From an uncultured Ignavibacteria bacterium (GTDB lineage: Bacteria > Bacteroidota > Ignavibacteria > Ignavibacteriales > Melioribacteraceae): DNA of 9,832 bases. A program made the translations under genes and the position numbers. The stretch is from assembly GCA_937930275.1 (NCBI GenBank), contig CALGLM010000474.1:1-9832 (forward strand), written 5' to 3'. Position 1 is the stretch's first letter. Each line of letters opens with the position of its first letter. The notes beneath the pieces were generated by a model. It did not search any database. It had not been told where the DNA came from and saw only the letters and a list, made by a program, of their open reading frames with translations. Shown piece by piece: positions 1 through 6,477 of the stretch.

Positions 1-632
1 GCATCATTATTATCAACTCTCACACCGTCAACATAAATTACGGGTGTAGTAGAAGTAACAGTACTTTTTACTCCTCTTGTGGAAATTCTACCGCTTGTAC
101 CGGGCATACCTGAAGAGTTAAAGGAGTTTAATCCGGGTACACGCCCTTGTAATAACTGATCGACAGATTCAATCGGTACATATTTAATATCTTCCGACTT
201 AATAGATTCAACATTAGCTGTTAATTTTTTTCTTTCTATTGCCGAACCTTGACCTGTAACAATAAGCTCCGATAACATTAAAGCTGTCGGTTGCATATCG
301 ATATTAAGCGTAAGGGTTTTGTTCGACTCAATGGTAATTTCTCGTTTTGTTTCTTTATAACCGACGTAACTAACAGTGAGGGTATAGTTACCGACCGGTA
401 TATTATCAACACGATAATCACCGTATAAATTTGTTGAAGCGCCGAGAGCAACATCGGAAATGAAAACATTTGCTCCTATAAGTTCTTCATTGTTCTTTGA
501 ATCGATAACTTTTCCTTTTATCGATCCTTTTGCTTCTTGAGCCGTAATCGGATTTAACATTGCACTTAGGAGCAAAATAAACCCGTATAAGCAGAATAAT
601 GCAAAATATGCTTTTGTTTTTTGTGAATGCAT
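1..632 (-). CDS. SusC/RagA-type TonB-dependent outer-membrane receptor, N-terminal part (cut by window edge)
   Basis: The 210 visible residues are the N-terminus of a TonB-linked outer-membrane transporter; the C-terminal beta-barrel lies outside the window. Residues 1-31 form a signal peptide with a hydrophobic core (about 9-25) and a likely cut near PITAQ. Residues 37-114 are a carboxypeptidase-regulatory-like beta-sandwich (GSIKGKVID... GANVFI... YRVDNIPVGNYTL... YVGYKE), the usual N-terminal extension of SusC proteins. A TonB-box-like stretch (LSELIVTGQG, about 120-129) leads into the plug domain, with the SusC signatures SVDQLLQGRVPGL (157-169), STRGV (184-188) and PVIYVDGVRVDN (197-208). 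The family imports oligosaccharides, peptides or other large ligands, normally with a SusD lipoprotein; no SusD is in view and the substrate cannot be told. The ATG at 630-632 fits the signal peptide and has an AGGAG site upstream. The gene follows the sensor kinase/response regulator pair in the same direction after 214 bp, suggesting control by that pair (inference). Family assignment is firm. Confidence 0.93.
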   Translation of the reverse strand, partial: MHSQKTKAYFALFCLYGFILLLSAMLNPITAQEAKGSIKGKVIDSKNNEELIGANVFISDVALGASTNLYGDYRVDNIPVGNYTLTVSYVGYKETKREITIESNKTLTLNIDMQPTALMLSELIVTGQGSAIERKKLTANVESIKSEDIKYVPIESVDQLLQGRVPGLNSFNSSGMPGTSGRISTRGVKSTVTSTTPVIYVDGVRVDNND

Positions 633-637
633 GATTG

Positions 638-642
638 CTCCT
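638..642 (-). promoter_or_regulatory. Ribosome binding site of the SusC-like gene
   Basis: AGGAG on the minus strand, five nucleotides before the ATG at 630-632. It supports this start and is one of the clearer Shine-Dalgarno sequences in the window. Confidence 0.65.
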
Positions 643-762
643 ATTATTTATTTAGTAGATTGAGTTTTGCAATTGTACACTTACAAAAAACGTTTATTTT
701 AGCTGCAATAACAACAACACATAAATGCGGTTTTACATGTTAAATAATGGAAAATGTTGCAT

Positions 763-786
763 ATTACTGCATATTTATGCAGTAAT
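763..786. promoter_or_regulatory. Perfect 10-bp inverted repeat, candidate operator upstream of the SusC-like gene
   Basis: The arms ATTACTGCAT (763-772) and ATGCAGTAAT (777-786) are exact reverse complements separated by ATTT. On the left the motif continues so that TGCA occurs at 758-761, 768-771 and 778-781, exactly one helical turn apart. It lies about 130 bp upstream of the SusC-like start and 61 bp beyond the stop of the response regulator gene. Neither strand has a T-run after the second arm, so a standard intrinsic terminator is unlikely. A binding site for a dimeric regulator, possibly the adjacent NarL-type protein, is the preferred reading (inference). A transcript hairpin is the alternative. 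Confidence 0.5.
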
Positions 787-846
787 TGTAAATTTAGGAC
801 ATTAATTTATTTTAACTTAAAAAGAATGAATAAGTTTTAACTAAAA

Positions 847-1485
847 TTAAATTAGTCCTTTTCGGATGGCTTTAGAGACTGCTTCGGATTGAGAATGAAC
901 GTGAAGTTTTTTATAAATGTTTCGGATATGATGTCTAACCGTATCAATACTAATAAACAGTGAATCCGCAATTCCTTGGTAATTATTTCCTTCGGCAAGT
1001 GCTGCAAGCACTTCTTTTTCTCTTTGACTTAAATCAAATTCGGAATGAATATTTGTTAGATTACTGTTCTGATGAAATACGGTAATAACTTTTCGTGCAA
1101 TTTGTGCACTCATTGGTGAACCCCCTTCGTAAGCTTCTTTAATTGCTTCCAATAGACGGAGCGGGGGAGTTTTTTTTACAAGATATCCGCATGCACCGGC
1201 GCATAAAGCGTCAAAAACAACGCTATTTTCTTGATATACCGTTAACATTAAAATATTAATATCAGGATTAATTTTAACGGCCTTTTTTACACCTTCAATT
1301 CCGCTCATACCCGGTAAACCGATATCCATTAATACTACATCCGGATTTAAATTTTCTAAATTTTCTAAAAATGTTTCGCATCTATCAAATGTTCCGATGC
1401 AATTATAACCCGGTGTACCGCTTATTAATGCGGATAGTCCCTCACGTATTGTATTGTTATCTTCAATTATAGTTACGCTTATCAC
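847..1485 (-). CDS. NarL/FixJ-family response regulator (receiver plus LuxR-type HTH)
   Basis: A complete 212-residue transcription factor of the usual length. Residues 1-120 are a receiver domain: acidic pair E8-D9, phospho-acceptor D54 in VVLMDIGLPGMSG, T82 in the MLTVY strand and K104 in GYLVKKT. Residues 150-212 are a LuxR-type DNA-binding domain starting LSQREKEVLAALAEG, with recognition helix region ISIDTVRHHIRNIYKKL (178-194). Where the family usually has a G-x-S/T-N-K-E-I-A stretch, this protein has GNNYQGIA (166-173), a mild deviation. The start is GTG (1483-1485), supported by GAGGA at 1490-1494 with a 4-nt spacer. It begins 16 nt after the stop of the propeller kinase, so that kinase is its very likely partner. 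The product is expected to dimerise on phosphorylation and bind a dyad; the inverted repeat at 763-786 is a candidate target (inference). Confidence 0.95.
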   Translation of the reverse strand: MISVTIIEDNNTIREGLSALISGTPGYNCIGTFDRCETFLENLENLNPDVVLMDIGLPGMSGIEGVKKAVKINPDINILMLTVYQENSVVFDALCAGACGYLVKKTPPLRLLEAIKEAYEGGSPMSAQIARKVITVFHQNSNLTNIHSEFDLSQREKEVLAALAEGNNYQGIADSLFISIDTVRHHIRNIYKKLHVHSQSEAVSKAIRKGLI

Positions 1486-1489
1486 AAAA

Positions 1490-1494
1490 TCCTC
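1490..1494 (-). promoter_or_regulatory. Ribosome binding site of the response regulator (decides GTG start)
   Basis: GAGGA on the minus strand, four nucleotides before the GTG at 1483-1485, in the gap after the kinase stop codon. No ATG is suitably placed, and the receiver domain needs this start to keep its first beta-strand. Confidence 0.6.
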
Positions 1495-1501
1495 GCTAAA
1501 A

Positions 1502-4500
1502 TTATTTTATCTTTCCTATAAATTTTACTTCTGTTCCTTGGTCAATTTTTGAAGTAATAGTGATTTTTCCGTTAATTGTTTCGGCTCGTTTTTTCAAGTT
1601 AATTAAACCGTTACCTAAATTATTATCTTCTGAAGTAAATCCAACACCATTATCTGAAATTGAAAAATATAAATAACCGTTTTTATAATTAACATCAAGG
1701 AAGATTTTTGTACATTTACTATGTTTTAACGAATTATTTAATGCTTCTTTAAATATTAAGTATAGATTTTGTTTGTATTCCATACTTAGTTTTATATGCT
1801 TTATTTTATCCACATTTTGTGTAACAAAAGATATACCTTTGTAAGAATATATATCGCCGTAAGAATCTCTAAGTCGTACTATTAAATCGTGTAAAGAATC
1901 TTTGGAAGGGTTAACTACCCAAACAATATCACTCATTGAATCTATTAAGCCTCGTGCAGTTTCACTAATTTTATTTAATAAATTAATAATTTCGGGATCG
2001 CTATGACCTGATCGAGCTGCTACCAATTCACTTAATATTGATATTTCTGTTAAGCTACTACCTATGCTATCATGCAAATCGGCAGATAGTTTAGCTTTTA
2101 ATCGCTCAACCGAAAGTATGCTTTGAAAACGAATATAAAAACCGATATACAATAGTAAAACAGTTAGCAATATAGCTGCGCCTATAAACCACCATGTTTC
2201 CCAAAACGGTGCAAGTATCCTAATTTTTAAATATGCACCCTGGTTATTCCAATAACCGTCACTATTAGTACCGTTAACTCTAAATATATACTCTCCGGGA
2301 GAGAGATTTGTAAATGTAGCTACTCTATTTTTAGCATCTGTGTAAATCCATTGTTTGGTAAATTTTTCTAAAATAAATTTATATTTGTTTTTGGCGGGAT
2401 TTGTAAAATCAAGTGAAGAAAATTCAATAGATATATAGTTTTGGTCATAATCTAAAGTAATTTCATTATTTGAATAAACAACCGGATTTCCGAGTATTTT
2501 TACGTTTACTATCTCAATATTGGGAATGAATTTATTTTCTTTAATATTGTGAGGGTCAAAAAAGTTTAATCCCGAAACTCCTCCGAAATACATTTTTCCT
2601 TCTTTATTTTTAAAATATGCATTTCCGCTAAATTCGAGCGCTTGTAAACCATCGGTTATATCATAACTTGCTACTCTGTATGTGCTTGGGTTAAATCTAA
2701 TAATTCCGTTATCGGTGCTTAACCATAAATTATTAATTTCATCTTCTAAAATTCCGTAAACTACTGCAATATCTACCCCTGTTGACTTAATGAAACGAGT
2801 AAATTTTTCTGTAATTAAATCAAATTTATTTAATCCTCCGCCAAATGTACCTACCCAAATATCATTTAAACTGCTTTTATAAATTGTCAAAACTCTATTT
2901 TCGCTTAATGATGTTTTATCTTTGGGATTATATTTATAAGTTATAACTTTTTTTGTATAATTATTGTAGTATGTAAGACCGCCGCCAAAAGTACCTATTA
3001 AAAATTCTGTATCCGAAATTTTAAGAAAGGTGTAAAATCTATTGTCAATAATATTATTATTAAGCGGAGTTATTATATTTTCAAATTTTAGAGAATATAT
3101 AGATTTTGCACTATTTATATTGCATTTAATAATACCTCCGCCGTAACATGCAAGATAACATGTAGTATCACTATCAAAAGTAATTTTTAAAACTTGATTA
3201 GACGGAATTGAGTGATGATCTGCCTTGTTATGCTTATATACAATTATTTTATTTGTGTTTTTTTCAATAATATTAAGTCCGCCGGAAAAAGTACCAATCC
3301 ATAAATTACCAAATTTATCCATATTAATAGCACGAATATTGTTATCAGATAAATCGGAATTATCTTTAGTTATAAATTTGATTGTATTACCGGTTTTATC
3401 AATAATATTTAAACCGCCCCTAAATGTTCCGACATACAAAACATTATTTTTATCTTCATAAATAGACCAAACCGGATCATCATTTAAGGCAATTGGTCCG
3501 TAACTTTCGCGGCTTATCAAGTCAAATTTGTTGTTTAAGCTTATAACTTGCGTTGCACCTTTACTTAAATGATGACCAATCCATAAAATATTAGTTCTAT
3601 CTACCATTAAAGCAATTACTTCATCACTCGGAAGAGATGTTTTATCACCTTTTATATGATGATAATTTTGGATAGTGTTAAAATCCCAATTATTTATTCT
3701 AAATAAACCATAACCAAACGAACCAAACCAAGTATTTCCTGATTTATCTTCAACTATACTCATTATACTAATAAATGGTTTATCTAATTTATCGGTGGTC
3801 AGATTTATATTATTTATTAATGCAGGAAATTTTTTTAAATCCAGATATTGAAGAGTGTTTAAATATGTAGAAATAAATAATCTACTATCCGAGTTTATAT
3901 AAAGTGTTAATATATCATTAGAATATAAGCCGGAATTTTTAGTATTTAGATTTAATATTGAATTGCTTTTTGAATTATAACAAAATACACCGTTACCCAA
4001 AGTTGCAATCCAAATATTATCATCCTGAACTAAAATTTTTGAAATCTTTCTAAGTTTACTATCTAAGGATGTGTTAATTCTTTCAATTTTGCTAATTTTA
4101 TTATTGCCGTCAAAAATTGCTTTAAATATTCCTAATCCCCATGTACCTATCCATATACAATTATTTTTTCCTTCAGCCATTGTCAGAATTGAAGTAGTAA
4201 CCGTTCTTGAAAAATTTGTTATCGGATAATCTACAATTTCAATAGGGGAGTCAAGTATTTTTTGAGGGACATATTTCTTTAAATCATAATGATTGAAATA
4301 ATTTTTTTCACTATCAAAAATATTTAATTCTCCGGTGATAACGCCGGCACATAAAGTACCGTTTTCTGTTTTTAATAAGGATGTAATTGTATTATCAGTT
4401 AAGCTGTTTAATAAATTTGGGTCATTCTTATAAATTGAAAGATTATAACCATCATATTTATTTAGTCCGTCTGCAGTTCCAAACCAGATATAACCGGTTT

Positions 4501-4642
4501 TATCTTGTTGTAAACAAATTACGGAACTTTGAGATAGTCCTTCATCAATTTTTAATGATTTAAATAGTAAACCGGTACCCTGCGAAAAAACCAGAGTGCG
4601 AATTAATAGAAAAAAAATAATAGTTAATTTAATACAATTCAT
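1502..4642 (-). CDS. Two-component sensor histidine kinase with periplasmic Reg_prop beta-propeller and Y_Y_Y domain
   Basis: A 1046-residue membrane sensor. Residues 1-21 are a signal peptide (MNCIKLTIIFFLLIRTLVFS). About 24-700 are repeated propeller blades of the Reg_prop type, each with a W/V-x-G-T-x-G-G-L-like core, for example YIWFGTADGLNKYDG, NLWIGTFSGGLNI and DIWVGTFGGGLNKF; about a dozen can be counted. Residues 734-812 are a Y_Y_Y domain (YKFILEKFTKQWIYT ... LSPGEYIFRVNGTNSDGYW). A transmembrane helix follows at about 817-838. The cytoplasmic part has a HisKA_3-type dimerisation domain with phospho-acceptor H857 in DLHDSIGSS, then an HATPase domain with N-box EALNNSLKHS (966-975), G1 DNGVGF (997-1002) and G2 GNGLINL (1010-1016). 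I prefer the ATG at 4640-4642 over an in-frame TTG two codons upstream; neither has a clear Shine-Dalgarno. It is not a hybrid kinase: no receiver or HTH is fused, and the next gene supplies them. Ligand unknown; the family often senses polysaccharide fragments. Confidence 0.95.
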   Translation of the reverse strand: MNCIKLTIIFFLLIRTLVFSQGTGLLFKSLKIDEGLSQSSVICLQQDKTGYIWFGTADGLNKYDGYNLSIYKNDPNLLNSLTDNTITSLLKTENGTLCAGVITGELNIFDSEKNYFNHYDLKKYVPQKILDSPIEIVDYPITNFSRTVTTSILTMAEGKNNCIWIGTWGLGIFKAIFDGNNKISKIERINTSLDSKLRKISKILVQDDNIWIATLGNGVFCYNSKSNSILNLNTKNSGLYSNDILTLYINSDSRLFISTYLNTLQYLDLKKFPALINNINLTTDKLDKPFISIMSIVEDKSGNTWFGSFGYGLFRINNWDFNTIQNYHHIKGDKTSLPSDEVIALMVDRTNILWIGHHLSKGATQVISLNNKFDLISRESYGPIALNDDPVWSIYEDKNNVLYVGTFRGGLNIIDKTGNTIKFITKDNSDLSDNNIRAINMDKFGNLWIGTFSGGLNIIEKNTNKIIVYKHNKADHHSIPSNQVLKITFDSDTTCYLACYGGGIIKCNINSAKSIYSLKFENIITPLNNNIIDNRFYTFLKISDTEFLIGTFGGGLTYYNNYTKKVITYKYNPKDKTSLSENRVLTIYKSSLNDIWVGTFGGGLNKFDLITEKFTRFIKSTGVDIAVVYGILEDEINNLWLSTDNGIIRFNPSTYRVASYDITDGLQALEFSGNAYFKNKEGKMYFGGVSGLNFFDPHNIKENKFIPNIEIVNVKILGNPVVYSNNEITLDYDQNYISIEFSSLDFTNPAKNKYKFILEKFTKQWIYTDAKNRVATFTNLSPGEYIFRVNGTNSDGYWNNQGAYLKIRILAPFWETWWFIGAAILLTVLLLYIGFYIRFQSILSVERLKAKLSADLHDSIGSSLTEISILSELVAARSGHSDPEIINLLNKISETARGLIDSMSDIVWVVNPSKDSLHDLIVRLRDSYGDIYSYKGISFVTQNVDKIKHIKLSMEYKQNLYLIFKEALNNSLKHSKCTKIFLDVNYKNGYLYFSISDNGVGFTSEDNNLGNGLINLKKRAETINGKITITSKIDQGTEVKFIGKIK
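2839..3430 (-). repeat. Tandem propeller-blade repeats inside the kinase gene
   Basis: On the plus strand the blade cores recur near 2839, 2981, 3136, 3281 and 3414 as CCGCC(N)AAA-GTACC-like segments, spaced about 133-155 bp. In the protein they encode GTFRGGLNI, GTFSGGLNI, ACYGGGI, GTFGGGLTYY and GTFGGGLNKF at about residues 405-605. These central blades are more alike than the outer ones, as expected for a more recently duplicated part of the propeller. This is a coding repeat, not a mobile one. Confidence 0.6.
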
Positions 4643-4655
4643 TTGCAAATAATTG

Positions 4656-4877
4656 CTACGACTTTTTAAAAGGATTATTTTTCTTAATTTTTTCTTTAAC
4701 GTTATTTAGAAGTTTTCTTGCCCAAATAAATTCGGTAGCAAGAATTGATAATCCGATAGGAATAACAATAAATGCAGGTCCCGGCAAAATAATTAAAGCC
4801 AATCCGATTAAAAGGATTGTAAACCCGACAACAAATACAATAATTTTTTTTAGTTGTTTAATAGTTTTTATCAACAT
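4656..4877 (-). CDS. Small PGPGW-like (PF09656-type) membrane protein
   Basis: A complete 73-residue protein with two hydrophobic helices (about 11-30 and 36-52) joined by LPGP (31-34), followed by ATEFIWARKLL (47-57) and a lysine-rich tail. The order of LPGP, a short hydrophobic run, an LATEF-type motif and WA-R/K-LL matches the putative transmembrane family PGPGW, here with Ala-Phe in place of the usual Gly-Trp after PGP. The function of the family is not established. The ATG at 4875-4877 lacks a strong ribosome site. The gene starts 23 nt after the dehydrogenase stop and ends 13 nt before the kinase ATG, so it is probably co-transcribed with both. Any role with the kinase would be guesswork. 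Basic residues at both ends leave the topology open, though both ends inside the cytoplasm is plausible. Confidence 0.8.
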   Translation of the reverse strand: MLIKTIKQLKKIIVFVVGFTILLIGLALIILPGPAFIVIPIGLSILATEFIWARKLLNNVKEKIKKNNPFKKS

Positions 4878-4900
4878 TAATTACTTTACCGGTTATTAAC

Positions 4901-6385
4901 TTATTCTCCTTGACCTAATGAAAATCCCTTTTCACCGTCAAATAAATACAAGTTTTCTATTTTAATAAATTCTAAGTTATTAGACGTTAAAGAGTTCAAT
5001 AAGTTTGTTATGTCAATAGGTAAAATTTCTTTAAGTTTATCGACTTTACCGTTAATTTCTTCATTATGTTTAGATACAAATCTACACCGCCAATGGTCTG
5101 TGCAATAAGTTTCGGGAATTCCGTTTGGATATACTTTTACACCTCTGTTTGTTATTAACCTTAATTTAAGGTTTCCGCTATCTATTGAATTCAATAAATC
5201 ACCCAATGTATCGGGGTTACGGTTATCATTATCCCAGTTTAGAAAAACATCTACACCAACCAGTTCTTTCTTTTGTTTAATAGTATTATTAATTTTTACC
5301 GAAATAGTTTTTTTATCTGAGTCCGCAAAATTTGCATGGAAAATATTATCCGATTTTTTGCCGAGCCTTTTTATAATTTCGTCGGTAAACTCAAAGGTAT
5401 TAACAAGTTTTTTTGATAAACCTGTTTTATATATGTCAGCAGTATGATAACCGTCCTCTAAAGTTAATAACCATGCGTTTTGTATTTTATCTGCTATTTC
5501 AGGTTGCCCAACATGTACAAGCATCATTACGGCTGCATTAAGCAGTCCCGAAGGATTTGCAATTCCTTTACCTGCAATATCTGGCGCACTTCCGTGAATA
5601 GCTTCAAACATTGCGCAAGTTTCACCAACATTTGCAGAACTTCCTAATCCGACCGAGCCGGCAACTAAGGCGGCAATATCAGAAATTATATCACCGTAAA
5701 GATTAAGTGTTACAATCACATCTAAATCTTCAGGTCTTGCAGCAACAAGGGCAGAACCAATATCGATAATTTTATGCTCACTTGGGATATTTGGGTACTC
5801 GTCAGCAACATCTCTAAATATTTTATGAAATAATCCGTCTGTCTGTTTCATAATGTTATCTTTTGTCATACACGTAACATGCTTTCTACCATAAACGCGT
5901 GCATATTCAAACGCATATCTTACTATTCTTTCGCTTCCCGGGCGTGAAATTATTTTTAGACACTGAATTACTTCGTCCGTTTGTTTATGTTCTATTCCCG
6001 AATAAAGGTCTTCTTCATTCTCTCGTATTATAACTACATCCATTTTAGGAAAAAGAGTCGGGACGTATGGACTAAATGCTTTTATCGGTCTGACATTAGC
6101 GAATAAACCTAATGATTTACGAATTGTAACATTAAGACTTTTATATCCGCCTCCACGCGGTGTTGTAATAGGAGCTTTTAGAAAAATTTTATTTTTTCTT
6201 AAAGTATCCCATGAACTATCTGATATTCCGGAAGTATAACCCTTTAAATATAGATTTTCACCTATTTCAATTTCGTCGTAATCAAGTTGCGCACCGGCAG
6301 CTTCAAGAATACTTAATGTGGATTTCATTATATTGGGTCCTATACCGTCCCCTCGCGCTATGGTAATTCGTGTTTTATTCTCCAT
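4901..6385 (-). CDS. icd: Isocitrate dehydrogenase, long Thermus/Rickettsia type, predicted NAD-dependent
   Basis: A complete 494-residue enzyme that oxidatively decarboxylates isocitrate to 2-oxoglutarate in the cytoplasmic TCA cycle. Residues 1-345 are the isocitrate/isopropylmalate dehydrogenase fold: GDGIGP (12-17), the substrate loop with S83, N85 and R89 (KSLNVTIRK), R99, R121, Y128, K175, and the metal-binding acidic residues D232 and D236 in GDIISD. The coenzyme loop is HGSAPDIAGKGIANP (264-278). A C-terminal extension (about 375-494: VGVDVF, LRLITNRGVKVYP, HWRCRF, YLFDGEKGFSLGQGE) matches the extra domain of the roughly 496-residue Thermus thermophilus enzyme and marks this subclass. 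At the positions that read Lys-Tyr in E. coli and Thermus NADP enzymes it has D269-I270, typical of NAD enzymes, so NAD use is predicted. ATG at 6383-6385 with AAGGA at 6391-6395. It is first in the minus-strand run and divergent from the Ca2+-ATPase. Isopropylmalate dehydrogenase is excluded by the extension and loop. Confidence 0.93.
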   Translation of the reverse strand: MENKTRITIARGDGIGPNIMKSTLSILEAAGAQLDYDEIEIGENLYLKGYTSGISDSSWDTLRKNKIFLKAPITTPRGGGYKSLNVTIRKSLGLFANVRPIKAFSPYVPTLFPKMDVVIIRENEEDLYSGIEHKQTDEVIQCLKIISRPGSERIVRYAFEYARVYGRKHVTCMTKDNIMKQTDGLFHKIFRDVADEYPNIPSEHKIIDIGSALVAARPEDLDVIVTLNLYGDIISDIAALVAGSVGLGSSANVGETCAMFEAIHGSAPDIAGKGIANPSGLLNAAVMMLVHVGQPEIADKIQNAWLLTLEDGYHTADIYKTGLSKKLVNTFEFTDEIIKRLGKKSDNIFHANFADSDKKTISVKINNTIKQKKELVGVDVFLNWDNDNRNPDTLGDLLNSIDSGNLKLRLITNRGVKVYPNGIPETYCTDHWRCRFVSKHNEEINGKVDKLKEILPIDITNLLNSLTSNNLEFIKIENLYLFDGEKGFSLGQGE

Positions 6386-6390
6386 AAGGT

Positions 6391-6395
6391 TCCTT
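6391..6395 (-). promoter_or_regulatory. Ribosome binding site of isocitrate dehydrogenase
   Basis: AAGGA on the minus strand, five nucleotides before the ATG at 6383-6385. It supports that start. Confidence 0.6.
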
Positions 6396-6403
6396 TTTTA
6401 TTG

Positions 6404-6433
6404 CAAAATAAAGATTTTTATATTAAAAAACAA
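6404..6433 (-). promoter_or_regulatory. Candidate Bacteroidota-type promoter for the isocitrate dehydrogenase unit
   Basis: On the minus strand, TTG (6431-6433) is followed after 20 nt by TATTTTG (6404-6410). This is one base short of the Bacteroidota -7 consensus TAnnTTTG, at the expected distance from a -33 TTG. Transcription would start near 6397-6400, giving a short leader that still includes the AAGGA site. In such AT-rich DNA a chance match is quite possible. Confidence 0.33.
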
Positions 6434-6443
6434 AAATTTTCAT

Positions 6444-6451
6444 TATATTTC
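6444..6451 (+). promoter_or_regulatory. Weak candidate -7 element for the Ca2+-ATPase gene
   Basis: TATATTTC on the plus strand fits TAnnTTTG except for the last base and lies 26 nt before the ATG. No TTG sits at the expected -33 distance (only TTA at 6418-6420), so support is thin. Confidence 0.18.
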
Positions 6452-6477
6452 CAGAATATTAAATATATGGTTAATTT

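Larger units (their letters stand above)
633..846. other. Intergenic region between response regulator and SusC-like gene
   Basis: This 214-bp AT-rich stretch holds no credible gene. It contains the dyad at 763-786 and the AGGAG site at 638-642. On the minus strand I looked for the Bacteroidota promoter pattern (TTG, about 20 nt, TAnnTTTG) and found no convincing match. A weak 6-bp inverted repeat (AACTTA/TAAGTT on the minus strand, roughly 812-834) lies just after the regulator stop but has no T-run and is too weak to call a terminator. The promoter of the SusC-like gene is presumably here. Confidence 0.6.

Noticed and set aside
278..469. 63-codon open frame on the minus strand
   Set aside because: It lies within the SusC-like reading frame in another phase and has no family features.
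763..786. Intrinsic terminator for the kinase/regulator operon
   Set aside because: The stem is strong, but neither strand has a T-run after it and the stem is AT-rich; it was kept as an operator candidate.
3225..3461. 78-codon plus-strand open frame with hydrophobic residues
   Set aside because: It is antisense to the propeller kinase, where the repeated blade codons create a hydrophobic-looking translation.
4643..4648. TTG start two codons upstream of the kinase ATG
   Set aside because: It gives no better ribosome site and adds only Met-Gln before a good signal peptide; the ATG at 4640-4642 is simpler.
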